A stretch of DNA of 64,000 nt from positions 186,001 to 250,000 of the forward strand of contig NZ_MEJG01000001.1 of NCBI RefSeq assembly GCF_002592045.1, read 5' to 3'. A program made the translations under genes and the position numbers. The notes beneath the pieces are model-generated. The model saw nothing but the letters and a program-made list of their open reading frames with translations, was not told where the DNA came from and ran no database searches. Origin of the DNA: Parasaccharibacter apium (GTDB lineage: Bacteria > Pseudomonadota > Alphaproteobacteria > Acetobacterales > Acetobacteraceae). Of this stretch, positions 25,810-34,905 are shown piece after piece; position 1 is the stretch's first letter; each line of letters opens with the position of its first letter.

Positions 25810-26549
25810 GATGGCCGTCCCCCAAATCGCCGTTGGCGGCTTTTATAATGCTGGAGAACCTCTGCAAAATCAGCCTCGCTAAAATCCGGCCAGAACACAT
25901 CAAGAAAAATCAGTTCCGCATAGGCAGACTGCCATAAGAGGAAGTTGGACAGGCGTGCCTCTCCACTTGTACGCACCACAATATCCGGGTCTGGGACATC
26001 ATGTGTCTGCAAAGCGGAGGCAAAGCGGCCCTCATCAATCGCTTCTGGCTGTAATGTCCCGGCTTTTACCTGCTCCGCCAAAGCGCGCGCACTTGCGGCA
26101 ATTTCTGCACGCCCCCCGTAAGACAAAGCCAAAATGAGCGTTAGCCGCGTATTCTGTGCGGTTTTATCTTCCGCACGGCGTAACTCTTTACAAAAAGCTG
26201 CCCCAAAACGCTCAGGCTCACCAATAATCCGCAGCCGTACCCCTTGCTCATCCAGCTCCTTAAAGCGATGGCGCAAGTAAAATTGCATCAGACCGGTAAG
26301 GTCCTTGATCTCATCACCAGAGCGCCGCCAATTCTCGGAGGAGAAAGCATAAAGGGTGAGATACTCCACCCCATTTTGTATGGCAGCCCGCACACAACGC
26401 TGCACAGCCTCCCCACCAGCGCGGTGGCCCTGCACTGTAGGTAAGCCGCGCTGCTGCGCCCAACGCCCATTGCCATCCATAATCACAGCCATATGGCGCG
26501 GCACGGCGGGAACATCCTTAGCAGATGATGAGAGGGAAGAAGCCACCAC
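25806..26549 (-). CDS. uppS: Di-trans,poly-cis-undecaprenyl-diphosphate synthase (UPP synthase)
   Basis: A 247-residue cis-prenyltransferase making the C55 lipid carrier for peptidoglycan and O-antigen. The catalytic motif HMAVIMDGNGRWAQQRGLP has the Mg-binding Asp; YLTLYAFSSENWRR and VRTSGEARLSNFLLWQSAYA follow in order. The start is a GTG (two GTG codons in tandem), since the first ATG lies inside the conserved motif. No strong Shine-Dalgarno was found. It is 11 bases downstream of frr and overlaps cdsA. Confidence 0.95.
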   Translation of the reverse strand: MVASSLSSSAKDVPAVPRHMAVIMDGNGRWAQQRGLPTVQGHRAGGEAVQRCVRAAIQNGVEYLTLYAFSSENWRRSGDEIKDLTGLMQFYLRHRFKELDEQGVRLRIIGEPERFGAAFCKELRRAEDKTAQNTRLTLILALSYGGRAEIAASARALAEQVKAGTLQPEAIDEGRFASALQTHDVPDPDIVVRTSGEARLSNFLLWQSAYAELIFLDVFWPDFSEADFAEVLQHYKSRQRRFGGRPS

Positions 26550-26560
26550 GACTCTAGCGA

Positions 26561-27127
26561 TCAGACCTGCTTAATATCACGCTCTTTATCAGCAAGCAGC
26601 GTATCAACCCGGCCAATATAATCATCGGTTAGTTTTTGGATGGCAGCTGTCCAGACCTTCAGGTCATCTTGGCTGATATCGCCATCCTTCTCTAGCCCTT
26701 TGGCTTTATCCATCCCATCACGGCGGACACCACGCACAGCAACACGTCCGCCTTCGGCATAGCGTGCCGCGGCTTTGGCCATCTCATTGCGGCGTTCTTC
26801 CGTCAATTGAGGGATGGGTACACGAATCGTCTGACCCTCAGCGGCAGGGTTCAGCCCCAGCCCGCTATCGCGAATCGCTTTCTCAACAGAGGACACAACG
26901 CTAGCATCCCATACGGAGACTGTTAGCATACGTGCTTCTGGCACAGCGACAGAGCCAACCTGCGAAAGCGGCACAACAGAGCCATAAACCTCCACCCGCA
27001 CCGGCTCCAACAAATTAGGGCTAGCCCGACCAGAACGCAGGCCGGAGAGGTCTCGCCGCAAACTCTCTATCGCGCCTTCCATGCGGCGTTTTAGGTCATC
27101 TAACAGGGTGTTTAATTCTGTACTCAT
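26561..27127 (-). CDS. frr: Ribosome recycling factor
   Basis: A 188-residue factor that, with EF-G, splits post-termination ribosomes. The tRNA-shaped helical fold is recognisable from [20 protein letters not shown] and [21 protein letters not shown] through [20 protein letters not shown]. The ATG at 27127 has GAGGAAG 8 bases upstream and yields the usual N-terminus; a TTG five codons earlier is less likely. It lies between pyrH and uppS. Confidence 0.97.
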   Translation of the reverse strand: MSTELNTLLDDLKRRMEGAIESLRRDLSGLRSGRASPNLLEPVRVEVYGSVVPLSQVGSVAVPEARMLTVSVWDASVVSSVEKAIRDSGLGLNPAAEGQTIRVPIPQLTEERRNEMAKAAARYAEGGRVAVRGVRRDGMDKAKGLEKDGDISQDDLKVWTAAIQKLTDDYIGRVDTLLADKERDIKQV

Positions 27128-27178
27128 AACATGCTTCCTCAAAAACCACTCTTTTAAACGCGCTTAGCGCGTCTTACC

Positions 27179-27916
27179 TCAGCCTTCAACAATGCGCGTA
27201 AAAGGTCCTTCCCCCTTCATCGCCGCAGCAAAGGCACCCGGTGCATGAATGTTAAAAACGATAATGGGCAGCGTATTCTCGCGCGCAAGGCTCACAGCGG
27301 CAGCGTCCATAACCTTTAGGTTACGTGCTAAAGCGTCCATATAGGTAAGCTGCTCATACCGCGTGGCTTCAGGATTGCGGCGTGGGTCGTCAGAGTAAAC
27401 ACCATCCACCTGCGTCCCTTTAAAGAGGGCATCGCACTCCATCTCATTTGCGCGTAACGCCGCGGCGGTGTCGGTCGTGAAGAAAGGATTACCCGTCCCC
27501 GCAGCGAAAATAACAACCCGCCCCTTCTCCATATGCCGCAAAGCACGCCGCCGGATGTAAGGCTCAGCGATAGACGCCATATGGATAGCCGTCATCACGC
27601 GGGTTTCAACCTCGCGCTTCTCCAACGCATTTTGCAGCATGAGCGCATTAATGACCGTTGCCAACATCCCGGCATAATCGCCCTGTACGCGGTCCATCCC
27701 CTTTGCCGCTGCAGCTAACCCGCGAAAGATATTGCCGCCCCCAACAACAAGGCATACCTCCCCGCCCATCGCGACCACGGCGGCAATATCGGCCGCAACC
27801 ATATCCACCATCTCCGGGTCTACACCGGCTGTCCCTTTGCCCATAAGGGCCTCACCGGAGACTTTGAGGAGAACACGTTTATAAGGGAAGGAGGGGTTTT
27901 GTGGGGCGGGGCTCAT
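27179..27916 (-). CDS. pyrH: Uridylate kinase
   Basis: A 245-residue amino-acid-kinase-fold enzyme that phosphorylates UMP to UDP. It has the start [15 protein letters not shown], the UMP loop [15 protein letters not shown] and the [20 protein letters not shown] motif for UMP binding. It is the first gene of the pyrH-frr-uppS-cdsA-dxr-rseP-bamA-skp-lpxD-fabZ-lpxA run. The rpsB and tsf genes that usually precede pyrH are missing here; era lies upstream instead, after about 95 bases with no obvious promoter. Confidence 0.97.
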   Translation of the reverse strand: MSPAPQNPSFPYKRVLLKVSGEALMGKGTAGVDPEMVDMVAADIAAVVAMGGEVCLVVGGGNIFRGLAAAAKGMDRVQGDYAGMLATVINALMLQNALEKREVETRVMTAIHMASIAEPYIRRRALRHMEKGRVVIFAAGTGNPFFTTDTAAALRANEMECDALFKGTQVDGVYSDDPRRNPEATRYEQLTYMDALARNLKVMDAAAVSLARENTLPIIVFNIHAPGAFAAAMKGEGPFTRIVEG

Positions 27917-28010
27917 AATCGTAACGGCTCTCTAACTGGTGGTACCCTAATATGTGTTAAGTCCTCTCATACAGAGCCAACCTTATGGGAACAAGAGATA
28001 CTCGCGCCCT

Positions 28011-28952
28011 TCAGCTATGATCAGCAAGACCAAGGGCACGGAGACGGGCTGTTTCTTCATCCCATGCTGCGCGTTCCTTCACATTCAGGAAAAGATGGCA
28101 CGGCGCGCCAAGCAAGCCTGATAGCTGCTTTCGCGCCCGCATCCCAATCTCCCGGATGCGCTGGCCGCGCTCGCCAATCAAAATCGCTTTATGACCAGAC
28201 CGCGAGACATAAACTGTTACATCAATACGGATTGACCCATCAGGCCGCACTTTAAACGATTCCGTCTCCACAGTGGCATGGTAAGGAATCTCCTCATGGG
28301 TCTGTAAAAACACCTGCTCCCGCACAATCTCAGCCGCAAGAAAGCGGTCAGGCAGGTCCGTTAGGTCATCCTCTGGATAATGGTATGGCCCTACGGGTAA
28401 GGCCTTGGCCAGCCCATCTAACAACCCATCCACCCCATCACCAGAGCGCGCACTGACCATATACACCTCCTCCACCCGCAGCACATCCGTAACGGCTTTG
28501 GTCAGAGGGAGAAGCTGATCATGGGCGATGAGGTCGGTTTTATTCAGCACCAACCAGACAGGGCGTTTGCTTTCCTTTAGCGTGGTGATGATGTCGCGGA
28601 TTTCATCCGTCAAACCGATGCGGCTATCAATCAATAAAAGGCTTAAATCAGCATCTTGCACACCGCTCCAGGCCGCTTTTACCATCGCGCGGTCCAACCG
28701 CCGGCGAGGTTTAAAAATCCCCGGCAAATCCACAAACACAATCTGCGCTGCCCCACGCATGACAATGCCTAAAGTCCGAAAGCGTGTTGTCTGTGCTTTA
28801 GGGCTAACGATGGAAAGCTTGGTCCCCACGATATAATTCATCAAGGTGGATTTACCAGCATTAGGAGCCCCTACTAGAGCCACAAACCCGCAACGAGCCA
28901 CACCATCATGAGCGGGGGATAATGTCTCTGGATGGGTAAAAGCCTCAGTCAT
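28011..28952 (-). CDS. era: GTPase Era
   Basis: A 313-residue GTPase that binds the 3' end of 16S rRNA in small-subunit maturation. G-motifs: G1 GAPNAGKST, G3 DLPG (VDLPGIFKPRRRLDRAM), G4 NKTD. The KH RNA-binding domain follows from about residue 215, with the IGERGQRIREIGMRARKQL stretch. The start overlaps the rnc end by 8 bases. The rnc-era pair is conserved, since both act on rRNA. Confidence 0.97.
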   Translation of the reverse strand: MTEAFTHPETLSPAHDGVARCGFVALVGAPNAGKSTLMNYIVGTKLSIVSPKAQTTRFRTLGIVMRGAAQIVFVDLPGIFKPRRRLDRAMVKAAWSGVQDADLSLLLIDSRIGLTDEIRDIITTLKESKRPVWLVLNKTDLIAHDQLLPLTKAVTDVLRVEEVYMVSARSGDGVDGLLDGLAKALPVGPYHYPEDDLTDLPDRFLAAEIVREQVFLQTHEEIPYHATVETESFKVRPDGSIRIDVTVYVSRSGHKAILIGERGQRIREIGMRARKQLSGLLGAPCHLFLNVKERAAWDEETARLRALGLADHS

Positions 28953-29697
28953 GGTCCACCTCCCGTCCTAACTGCTGTAACAACGCTTTTGCAGCAGCAC
29001 TTTCTGCCGCGCGTTTACTGCCCGCCTGCCCAACACCGACCTGCCCTAGCGCATGCACTTCCACACAAAATACAGGCGCATGAGATGGCCCCTCAGCAGA
29101 CATCAGCTCATAATGCGGCAAAGCTTCCCCACGGCCTAGCAAAAACTCTTGTAATAACGTTTTAGGCTCTTTATGCGGCTGGCCGCTCCGCTCAATATCC
29201 CTATCCCATAAGCGGCGGACAACATGTCGTGCAGGCTCCAGCCCAGCATCAAGATATAACGCCCCTAAAAGGGCCTCCATCCCATCAGCAAGGACACTCG
29301 CTAACTCGCGAATCCCGGCATGTTCCTCATGTTGGGCAATTTGTATAGCCTCAGAAAGTTCAATCCGCTCCGCAATGCGGGCTAAAACAGGGCGTGAGAC
29401 CAAATGTGCATGGCGCGCCCCTAAGGCCCCTTCTTGCTCCTCTGGGTACCGCTCAAACAGCCATTCAGCCATAAGCAAGCCCAAAACACGGTCACCTATA
29501 AACTCCAACCGCTCATTAGAGCCTTGCCCACGGGGCTTCTTTACGCCCTTTTGGTCCTTCTTCTGTCCCCGATTCCGCCCTGCCCGCCGAGGCACGGCAG
29601 AGCGATGGGTCAGAGCTTCATGCAGCAGAGCTGAATCCTCAAAATGATGATTCAGCTTAGCTTCCACAAGGCGAACAGCGTCCTCTCGTGTCATCAT
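28945..29697 (-). CDS. rnc: Ribonuclease III with a basic insertion
   Basis: A 250-residue double-strand-specific endoribonuclease for rRNA and mRNA processing. The catalytic signature NERLEFIGDRVLG (61-73), the second acidic motif in LADGMEALLGALYLDAG and a C-terminal dsRNA-binding domain from LLQEFLLGRGE onwards are intact. Unusual is a run of about 24 residues rich in Lys and Arg (about 36-59) between HRSA and the catalytic signature, where most RNase III proteins have 5-8 residues. The ATG at 29697 overlaps the lepB stop (TAATG). An ATG 63 bases upstream lies inside lepB and is rejected. Confidence 0.95.
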   Translation of the reverse strand: MMTREDAVRLVEAKLNHHFEDSALLHEALTHRSAVPRRAGRNRGQKKDQKGVKKPRGQGSNERLEFIGDRVLGLLMAEWLFERYPEEQEGALGARHAHLVSRPVLARIAERIELSEAIQIAQHEEHAGIRELASVLADGMEALLGALYLDAGLEPARHVVRRLWDRDIERSGQPHKEPKTLLQEFLLGRGEALPHYELMSAEGPSHAPVFCVEVHALGQVGVGQAGSKRAAESAAAKALLQQLGREVDHD

Positions 29698-30536
29698 TAG
29701 TCGATACCGTGTAAGAAGCGGCCCCACCGAATCTCCACAGGCCAGTACCAAAATTGCCATGCTGGATGGCGCATCTCTACAGAGAAAAGAACAATCTTCG
29801 CCTTACCCACCAGATTCCCTACCGGGACGAATCCAAGGTCATGCCCGCTACTATCACTGAGATACGCATTCCCCGGTGGGGCCGCACACGCGCCTGTCTC
29901 ACGCCCCCCTTGGAAGCGGCTATCAGAGCTATCATCCCGATCATCCCCCATAGCGAAAAGACAGCCCTGCGGGACGATATATTCCGGCGTATTATTAGCG
30001 AGGTCATGGTCACGCATTTTCAAAATATCATGCGCAACAACGTGACCATCCTCCCGAGGTATCATCTCACGATAACGCGTGCCAGAAAGCACATAGCCGC
30101 GCTCATCCTGCACGCTATAAGGGCCTTTATCCTGCCTTGGCACGGCCTGCCCATTGATGAACAGCCGCCCCTCCTCCATACGAATCCGGTCCCCCGGTAA
30201 GCCAACAATACGCTTAATATAATCAATGGAGGTATTCTGCGTATAACGGAACACCGCCACATCCCCACGATGAGGCATACTGGCAAAATAACGCCCAGAA
30301 ATGAAAGAAGGCGACATCGGGAAGGAATAGCGGGAATAGCCGTAGCTCATCTTAGAGACAGCAACAAAATCCCCCACTTGCAGCGTAGGCACCATAGAGG
30401 CGGAAGGAATATTAAAAGGCTCCACCAATAAAGACCGCACAGCCACAATCAGCACAATCCATAGGATAATCTGCCGAATAGAGGCCCCAAGGCTCTCCTT
30501 CTGCTCTGATGGCTCTAATGGTGTCTCTGCGCTCAT
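29697..30536 (-). CDS. lepB: Signal peptidase I
   Basis: A 279-residue membrane serine protease that removes Sec/Tat signal peptides. It has one N-terminal membrane segment (IILWIVLIVAVRSLLVEPFNI), the catalytic Ser motif PSASMVPTLQVGD, the catalytic Lys in DYIKRIVGLPGDRI, and the GDDRDDSSDSR box. The C-terminal part includes a variable segment with a Cys/Ala/Pro-rich loop. It lies in the acpS-lepB-rnc-era order typical of alphaproteobacteria. Confidence 0.96.
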   Translation of the reverse strand: MSAETPLEPSEQKESLGASIRQIILWIVLIVAVRSLLVEPFNIPSASMVPTLQVGDFVAVSKMSYGYSRYSFPMSPSFISGRYFASMPHRGDVAVFRYTQNTSIDYIKRIVGLPGDRIRMEEGRLFINGQAVPRQDKGPYSVQDERGYVLSGTRYREMIPREDGHVVAHDILKMRDHDLANNTPEYIVPQGCLFAMGDDRDDSSDSRFQGGRETGACAAPPGNAYLSDSSGHDLGFVPVGNLVGKAKIVLFSVEMRHPAWQFWYWPVEIRWGRFLHGID

Positions 30537-30603
30537 ATCTCTCTATATCCTAACTCTAACCCACCCGGCATAGCCTGCTTGGCCTGTGGGGTCATGCGTT
30601 AAT

Positions 30604-31035
30604 TTACCGTGCTGCGCTTTTCTCTACGTAACTTAGAGGGACAAGCTGTATCAAAACCTGTGCCATTGCGAGAGGGGTGTCATCACTCATACTCACCAAA
30701 ATCTCAGCATAATGGCCCGCTGGCGTACGCTTTTGCAAAAGAGCCGCAGCCTTACCAGAGAGACTCATAAGCGGCGCACCCTTCGCGTTACGCTCCACGG
30801 CTATATCCTGCATCTGCACGCCCTCGGCAAAGCCTGTCCCCAAAGCTTTAGCACAAGCCTCCTTTGCGGCCCAACGCTTGGCACAAGCCCCCGCTTGGGC
30901 CGTAGGGGCGAGACTACGTATGTAAGATTGCTCCGCTGGCGTAAAAACACGCTGCAAAAACGCCTCCCCATGCCGCGCCAAGGCTCGCTCTATCCGCGCT
31001 ATAGCGCAGACATCCACCCCAATGCCCAAAATCAT
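30604..31035 (-). CDS. acpS: Holo-[acyl-carrier-protein] synthase
   Basis: A 143-residue phosphopantetheinyl transferase that activates ACP for fatty-acid and lipid A synthesis. The family start ILGIGVDVCAIARIERAL carries the Mg-binding Asp, and RWAAKEACAKALGTGF holds the catalytic Glu and Lys. The product is about 15 residues longer than E. coli AcpS because of the C-terminal tail. It starts 5 bases after spoT. In many alphaproteobacteria pdxJ lies between spoT and acpS; it is absent here. Confidence 0.95.
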   Translation of the reverse strand: MILGIGVDVCAIARIERALARHGEAFLQRVFTPAEQSYIRSLAPTAQAGACAKRWAAKEACAKALGTGFAEGVQMQDIAVERNAKGAPLMSLSGKAAALLQKRTPAGHYAEILVSMSDDTPLAMAQVLIQLVPLSYVEKSAAR

Positions 31036-31040
31036 ACGGG

Positions 31041-33365
31041 TTATCCCTTCGTCCGCTCTGCTTGGAGGACGCCTTTCTCGGAGCGGAAACTCGCTAAAAC
31101 CGTGGCAAGATGGCCTTTATTACGGACCTCCAAATCCACCAAAATCTCCATAAAATCGAGCTGACGATTCACAATCCGCAAATTCACCACACTCGCCTCA
31201 TGCCGCGTTGCGAGATTGGTAAGAGCCGCAAGAACAGCCGGGTCACTCCCTGCCACAACAGAGAGCCGCGCCATATAGCGGGGGGCATCCCGCCCGACAC
31301 GCCCCATAGCCTCATCGCTCCACGAAATCTCCAAAAAACGCTCCGGCATGTCGGAGAACATGCTGAGATTATGGCATTTCCGCCGATGCACCGTCACCCC
31401 TTTTGAGGGCGCAATAATCCCGACAATCCGGTCCCCCGGCAGAGGGCGACAACACCCCGCGAAATTGATCTCAATTCCACTCCCGATGCCCTCAATCAAG
31501 GGGCTATCATGGCTATTAAGGGGTTTGGGTGGTGCAGGCCGCTGGCCTAACCGCTCCTCCAAACGCGGGGATAAGCCGGGGACAATCCGCGGGGCGCGCC
31601 CTTGGCGGGAAAGCTCGGGATACGCCGCCCCAACAACATCTTTCGGGTCTATATGACCCGCCCCAACAGCCCCGTATAAATCTGTAAGGCTATTCTGCTT
31701 TAAGGTGCCTAAAATACCCTCCAACACCTTTTCAGAGCCATCCACCCCTTTTTGACGGAAGGCCCGCGCCACCGCACCACGGCCATTTTCTACATTATTC
31801 TGCCGCTGTTGGAGGGCGACAAACCGCCGTACACGCGCCCGCGCCTTGCCGGTAACGACAAACCGCTCCCACGAGGGTGAAGGCGTACCCCCCCGTGCGG
31901 TCATGATGTCGATTTGGTCCCCATTTTGCAAAATATGCTTTAGCGGGACGAGCCTACCATTCACCTTAGCCCCAACGCAGCGATCCCCTATCTGGCTATG
32001 CACCGCATAGGCAAAATCCACCGGGGTCGCCCCACGCGGGAGAGAGATAAGCTGCCCTTTGGGGGTAAAACAAAAGACTTGGTCTTGATAAAGCTCTAAC
32101 TTCGTATTCTCTAAGAACTCATCAGGGCCTTGGCTATCCTCCAAAATATCCAACAAATCTTGCACCCACCGCAGCTTACGCGTGTAAGCCCCGAAGGTCT
32201 CAGACAGGACAGCCGTTTCATATTCGCTTGGGTTAGAGCCATCTTTGTAGCTCCAATGCGAGGCCACGCCATTTTCGGCAAGGTCGTGCATCTCTGGCGT
32301 GCGGATTTGCACTTCAATCTTTTGGCTATGAGGGCGGTAAAGCGTCACCCCTGTATGCAGGGATTGATAACCGTTTGTTTTCGGCGTGGAGATATAATCC
32401 TTAAACCGCCCGGCAATCATCGGGTAAGCCCCATGCACAGCCCCCAGGGCCGCATAACATGCCTCCCGCGTAGGCACGAGGATACGAAAGGCCATGATAT
32501 CCGAGAGCTGCTCAAAGGCGACATTGCGCCGCTTCATCTTCTCCCAGATGGAATAAGGCGTCTTTTCTCGGCCAACAACCTCCGCCCCCTCTACCCCGGC
32601 TTCTTTGCAAAGAGTGAGCAACTCACAGCGTATTTGCTCAATCATATCCGCGCCTTGGCCACGCAGATAATTCAGCCGGGCGCGAATAGTCGCATCAGCA
32701 TCAGGCTCCAGATTCGCAAAAGCGACATCCTGCAATTCTGTCTTAACGCGGTCCATACCGATGCGCTCGGCAAGGGGAGCGTAAATATCCAACGTCTCAC
32801 GCGCAATACGCTGGCGGCGATCCGTCCGCTGCACATAATGCAAGGTCCGCATATTATGCAGCCTATCGGCCAATTTGACGATAAGGACACGAATATCACG
32901 CGACATCGCCAAAACGAGCTTACGGAAGTTCTCTGCTTGCTTTGTCCGGTCGGATTGCAGCTCCAAACGCGTAAGCTTGGTTACGCCATCCACAATAGCA
33001 GCAACATCTTTACCAAATTGGTGCGTTAGGCTCTCCAGCGTTATACCGGTATCTTCAACCGTATCATGGAGAAACCCAACCATGATGGAGACAGGGTCCA
33101 TACGGAACCCTGCCAGAATGTTCGCTACGGCGATAGGATGCGTAATATAAGGGTCGCCATTGTCACGGCATTGCCCCTCATGTGCTTTTGCCGCTAGGTC
33201 ATAGGCTTTTTCTATCTGGGCAAGGTCGGCATAGGCATCATATTGCCGAATGCGCTCTAACAGACCATGAATAGGCGGGTGAAAGTCTTTACAGGCGCGG
33301 CCATCGGCAGTCTCAAGCGTTTTTCCCTCTGATAACCCAGACGAAAGCAACGACTCACCACCCAT
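31041..33365 (-). CDS. spoT: Bifunctional (p)ppGpp synthetase/hydrolase (RelA/SpoT family)
   Basis: A 774-residue stringent-response enzyme (Rsh type). The hydrolase HD domain (about 60-210) has HPIAVANILA and FLHDTVEDTG with the paired His-Asp. The synthetase domain (about 255-380) has DIMAFRILVPTREACY and the NGYQSLHT pyrophosphate-donor loop. A TGS domain follows (about 410-475; VFCFTPKGQLISLPRG), and then a C-terminal ACT domain after the CCRPLPGDRIVG motif. Both catalytic halves appear intact, so it should make and degrade (p)ppGpp. It follows rpoZ, the gene for the RNA polymerase omega subunit, which is part of the ppGpp binding site in Proteobacteria. Confidence 0.96.
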   Translation of the reverse strand: MGGESLLSSGLSEGKTLETADGRACKDFHPPIHGLLERIRQYDAYADLAQIEKAYDLAAKAHEGQCRDNGDPYITHPIAVANILAGFRMDPVSIMVGFLHDTVEDTGITLESLTHQFGKDVAAIVDGVTKLTRLELQSDRTKQAENFRKLVLAMSRDIRVLIVKLADRLHNMRTLHYVQRTDRRQRIARETLDIYAPLAERIGMDRVKTELQDVAFANLEPDADATIRARLNYLRGQGADMIEQIRCELLTLCKEAGVEGAEVVGREKTPYSIWEKMKRRNVAFEQLSDIMAFRILVPTREACYAALGAVHGAYPMIAGRFKDYISTPKTNGYQSLHTGVTLYRPHSQKIEVQIRTPEMHDLAENGVASHWSYKDGSNPSEYETAVLSETFGAYTRKLRWVQDLLDILEDSQGPDEFLENTKLELYQDQVFCFTPKGQLISLPRGATPVDFAYAVHSQIGDRCVGAKVNGRLVPLKHILQNGDQIDIMTARGGTPSPSWERFVVTGKARARVRRFVALQQRQNNVENGRGAVARAFRQKGVDGSEKVLEGILGTLKQNSLTDLYGAVGAGHIDPKDVVGAAYPELSRQGRAPRIVPGLSPRLEERLGQRPAPPKPLNSHDSPLIEGIGSGIEINFAGCCRPLPGDRIVGIIAPSKGVTVHRRKCHNLSMFSDMPERFLEISWSDEAMGRVGRDAPRYMARLSVVAGSDPAVLAALTNLATRHEASVVNLRIVNRQLDFMEILVDLEVRNKGHLATVLASFRSEKGVLQAERTKG

Positions 33366-33445
33366 GACCCCGCCTCCATTTCATCCTCTTGGGATCACCA
33401 CAAGGAAAACCTTCCTCATAACTTATGAGGAAAGGCCCTTAAAGC

Positions 33446-33811
33446 TTAGCGGCGTCTCCGACCAGAGCCAGCTTCGTCAGCGGCCATATTGGCGGCTTCT
33501 TCCTCAGCGGAGACATCCTGCAAACCAAAGATGTTCTGGTCTGTTGGGATCAAATCTAGCACTTCCTCATCCGAAGGCTCAACTTCTGGCTGATGGCCCA
33601 TGGAACGGACAATCCCATTCTTCAGCCCTTCAAGGCTGACATGATCCTCAGCAATTTCACGCAGGGCAACAACGGTATTTTTATCATTATCGCGTGGGAC
33701 CTGCATCTCCTCCCCACGGGAGAGACCGCGAGCCCGCTGAGCCGCTAGCAACACGAGGTCAAAACGGTTTGAAACCTTCTCAATACAGTCCTCTACAGTT
33801 ACACGTGCCAT
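33446..33811 (-). CDS. rpoZ: DNA-directed RNA polymerase omega subunit
   Basis: A 121-residue subunit that stabilises the beta-prime subunit. The conserved start [20 protein letters not shown] and the helix [16 protein letters not shown] with the later [11 protein letters not shown] are present. An acidic C-terminal extension ends in GSGRRRR. The ATG at 33811 follows a GGGGGAG. Longer in-frame alternatives upstream run through the promoter region and do not resemble omega. It is paired with spoT downstream, the usual order. Confidence 0.95.
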   Translation of the reverse strand: MARVTVEDCIEKVSNRFDLVLLAAQRARGLSRGEEMQVPRDNDKNTVVALREIAEDHVSLEGLKNGIVRSMGHQPEVEPSDEEVLDLIPTDQNIFGLQDVSAEEEAANMAADEAGSGRRRR

Positions 33812-34186
33812 ATTACCGGCTCCCCCCACATTTACAGCATGCTGTTGTTGGTCTAATCGCAACGCACGCCCAAACCAACCCAGCACAAATAGGCCGAAGT
33901 CACCCCCGCCTATCTCACACTCTGAGTGTGCCACTATCACAAATCTCTTTATTGATGCAACGTAAAGATGTAAGAGGGACTCCGCAGGGGCGGTCCCGTT
34001 CTCCATGTGACAGCCTTCACCTTTTCATCACGCGCGATGCCATCGCATCGTAATTACATTATGGAACAGGAAAAGAAAAAAGGTGATTTACCACCCCATA
34101 GAACCAACAAATATTTGACGGTCTAAGCCTGAACACATGGGACGTCCCTTCATAACCCCACCATCTAAAATCTCACTGTGAGTTAT
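33812..34186 (-). other. Divergent intergenic region with palindromes between rpoZ and the NYN gene
   Basis: About 375 bases without a gene. It contains a perfect 15-base palindrome CACACTC-T-GAGTGTG (33916-33930), about 105 bases before rpoZ. A 10-base palindrome GGGACGTCCC lies at 34139-34148, and CTCAC-T-GTGAG at 34172-34182 lies right at the NYN start. These may be operators or short hairpins. A weak -10-like GATAGT sits just upstream of the first palindrome on the minus strand. No tRNA or small RNA was recognised. Confidence 0.35.
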
Positions 34187-34795
34187 ATGTCCAATCTTCT
34201 TCTACGCAAAAACGATCGTACGTCACTTTTCATCAACGGTGCCAGCCTCCACCATGCAGCCCGCAATCTTGGCTTTGAGGTGGACTTCCTAGCCCTGCGG
34301 GATTTGTTTGAGCAGCAATCAGCCTTCCAACGGGCTTTTTATTACGCTGCCATGCCAGAGACAGAGGATTACTCCCCTCTACGCCCCCTGACAGATTGGC
34401 TTGCTTATAATGGCTACCATCTCGTCACTAAAACAGCACGGGAGTTCACCAACCAGTCTGGCCAACGCCGCATCAAAGGGAATATGAATGTCGAGCTGGC
34501 TGTAGACCTCATCGAGCAAGCCCCACGGTTGGACCACATCGTCATCATCAGTGGCGATTCCGACCTTCGCCGTGCTGTAGAGGCGGTGCAAGCTTGTGGT
34601 GTCCGTGTGACGGTCATCTCCTCCGTTAAAACCACCCCCCCGATGATTGGTGATGACCTCCGCCGCCAAACCGACCATTTTGTAGAATTGGCGGATATTG
34701 CCCATCATTTCACCCGGCGCAATGCCGATAACCGCTCCCGCCCGCCTATTCGTCATCCTGCTGATGTCGATGATGATTATGATGATGGAGAATAA
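34187..34795 (+). CDS. NYN (LabA/DUF88) domain protein with altered catalytic positions
   Basis: A 202-residue protein whose residues 14-165 closely follow the LabA-like NYN domain, a PIN-like nuclease fold. Seen are RAFYYAAMPETEDYSPLRPL, WLAYNGYHLVTKTAREFT, KGNMNVELAVD, IVIISGDSDLRRAVEAVQ and TTPPMIGDDLRRQTDHFVEL. Family members usually have Asp in the first motif (FIDGxN) and in KGNMD. Here the residues are Asn17 and Asn101, and Asn of the first motif is Ser20. Asp107, Asp124 and Asp126 are kept. The protein may bind RNA without cutting it. The tail is acidic (DVDDDYDDGE). A GTG at 34178 is an alternative start. A strong terminator follows. Confidence 0.85.
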   Translation: MSNLLLRKNDRTSLFINGASLHHAARNLGFEVDFLALRDLFEQQSAFQRAFYYAAMPETEDYSPLRPLTDWLAYNGYHLVTKTAREFTNQSGQRRIKGNMNVELAVDLIEQAPRLDHIVIISGDSDLRRAVEAVQACGVRVTVISSVKTTPPMIGDDLRRQTDHFVELADIAHHFTRRNADNRSRPPIRHPADVDDDYDDGE

Positions 34796-34808
34796 ATCTC
34801 CCTTCAAA

Positions 34809-34833
34809 CCCCGCTTCGGCGGGGTCTTTTTTT
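34809..34833 (+). terminator. Rho-independent terminator after the NYN gene
   Basis: A perfect CCCCGC-TTCG-GCGGGG stem-loop with a stable TTCG tetraloop is followed by TCTTTTTTT. It lies 13 bases past the stop codon. Confidence 0.92.
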
Positions 34834-34905
34834 ACCTTAATCGCACGGATAGAAGATTATTTGGACCATTTTACTCTTTTTTTGTATATCTCCCCCCTCG
34901 CTCCC

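Noticed and set aside
32130-33029. Open frame of 299 codons on the plus strand opposite spoT
   Set aside because: It is antisense to a well-conserved gene, has no family match or Shine-Dalgarno, and its composition follows from the codon bias of spoT.
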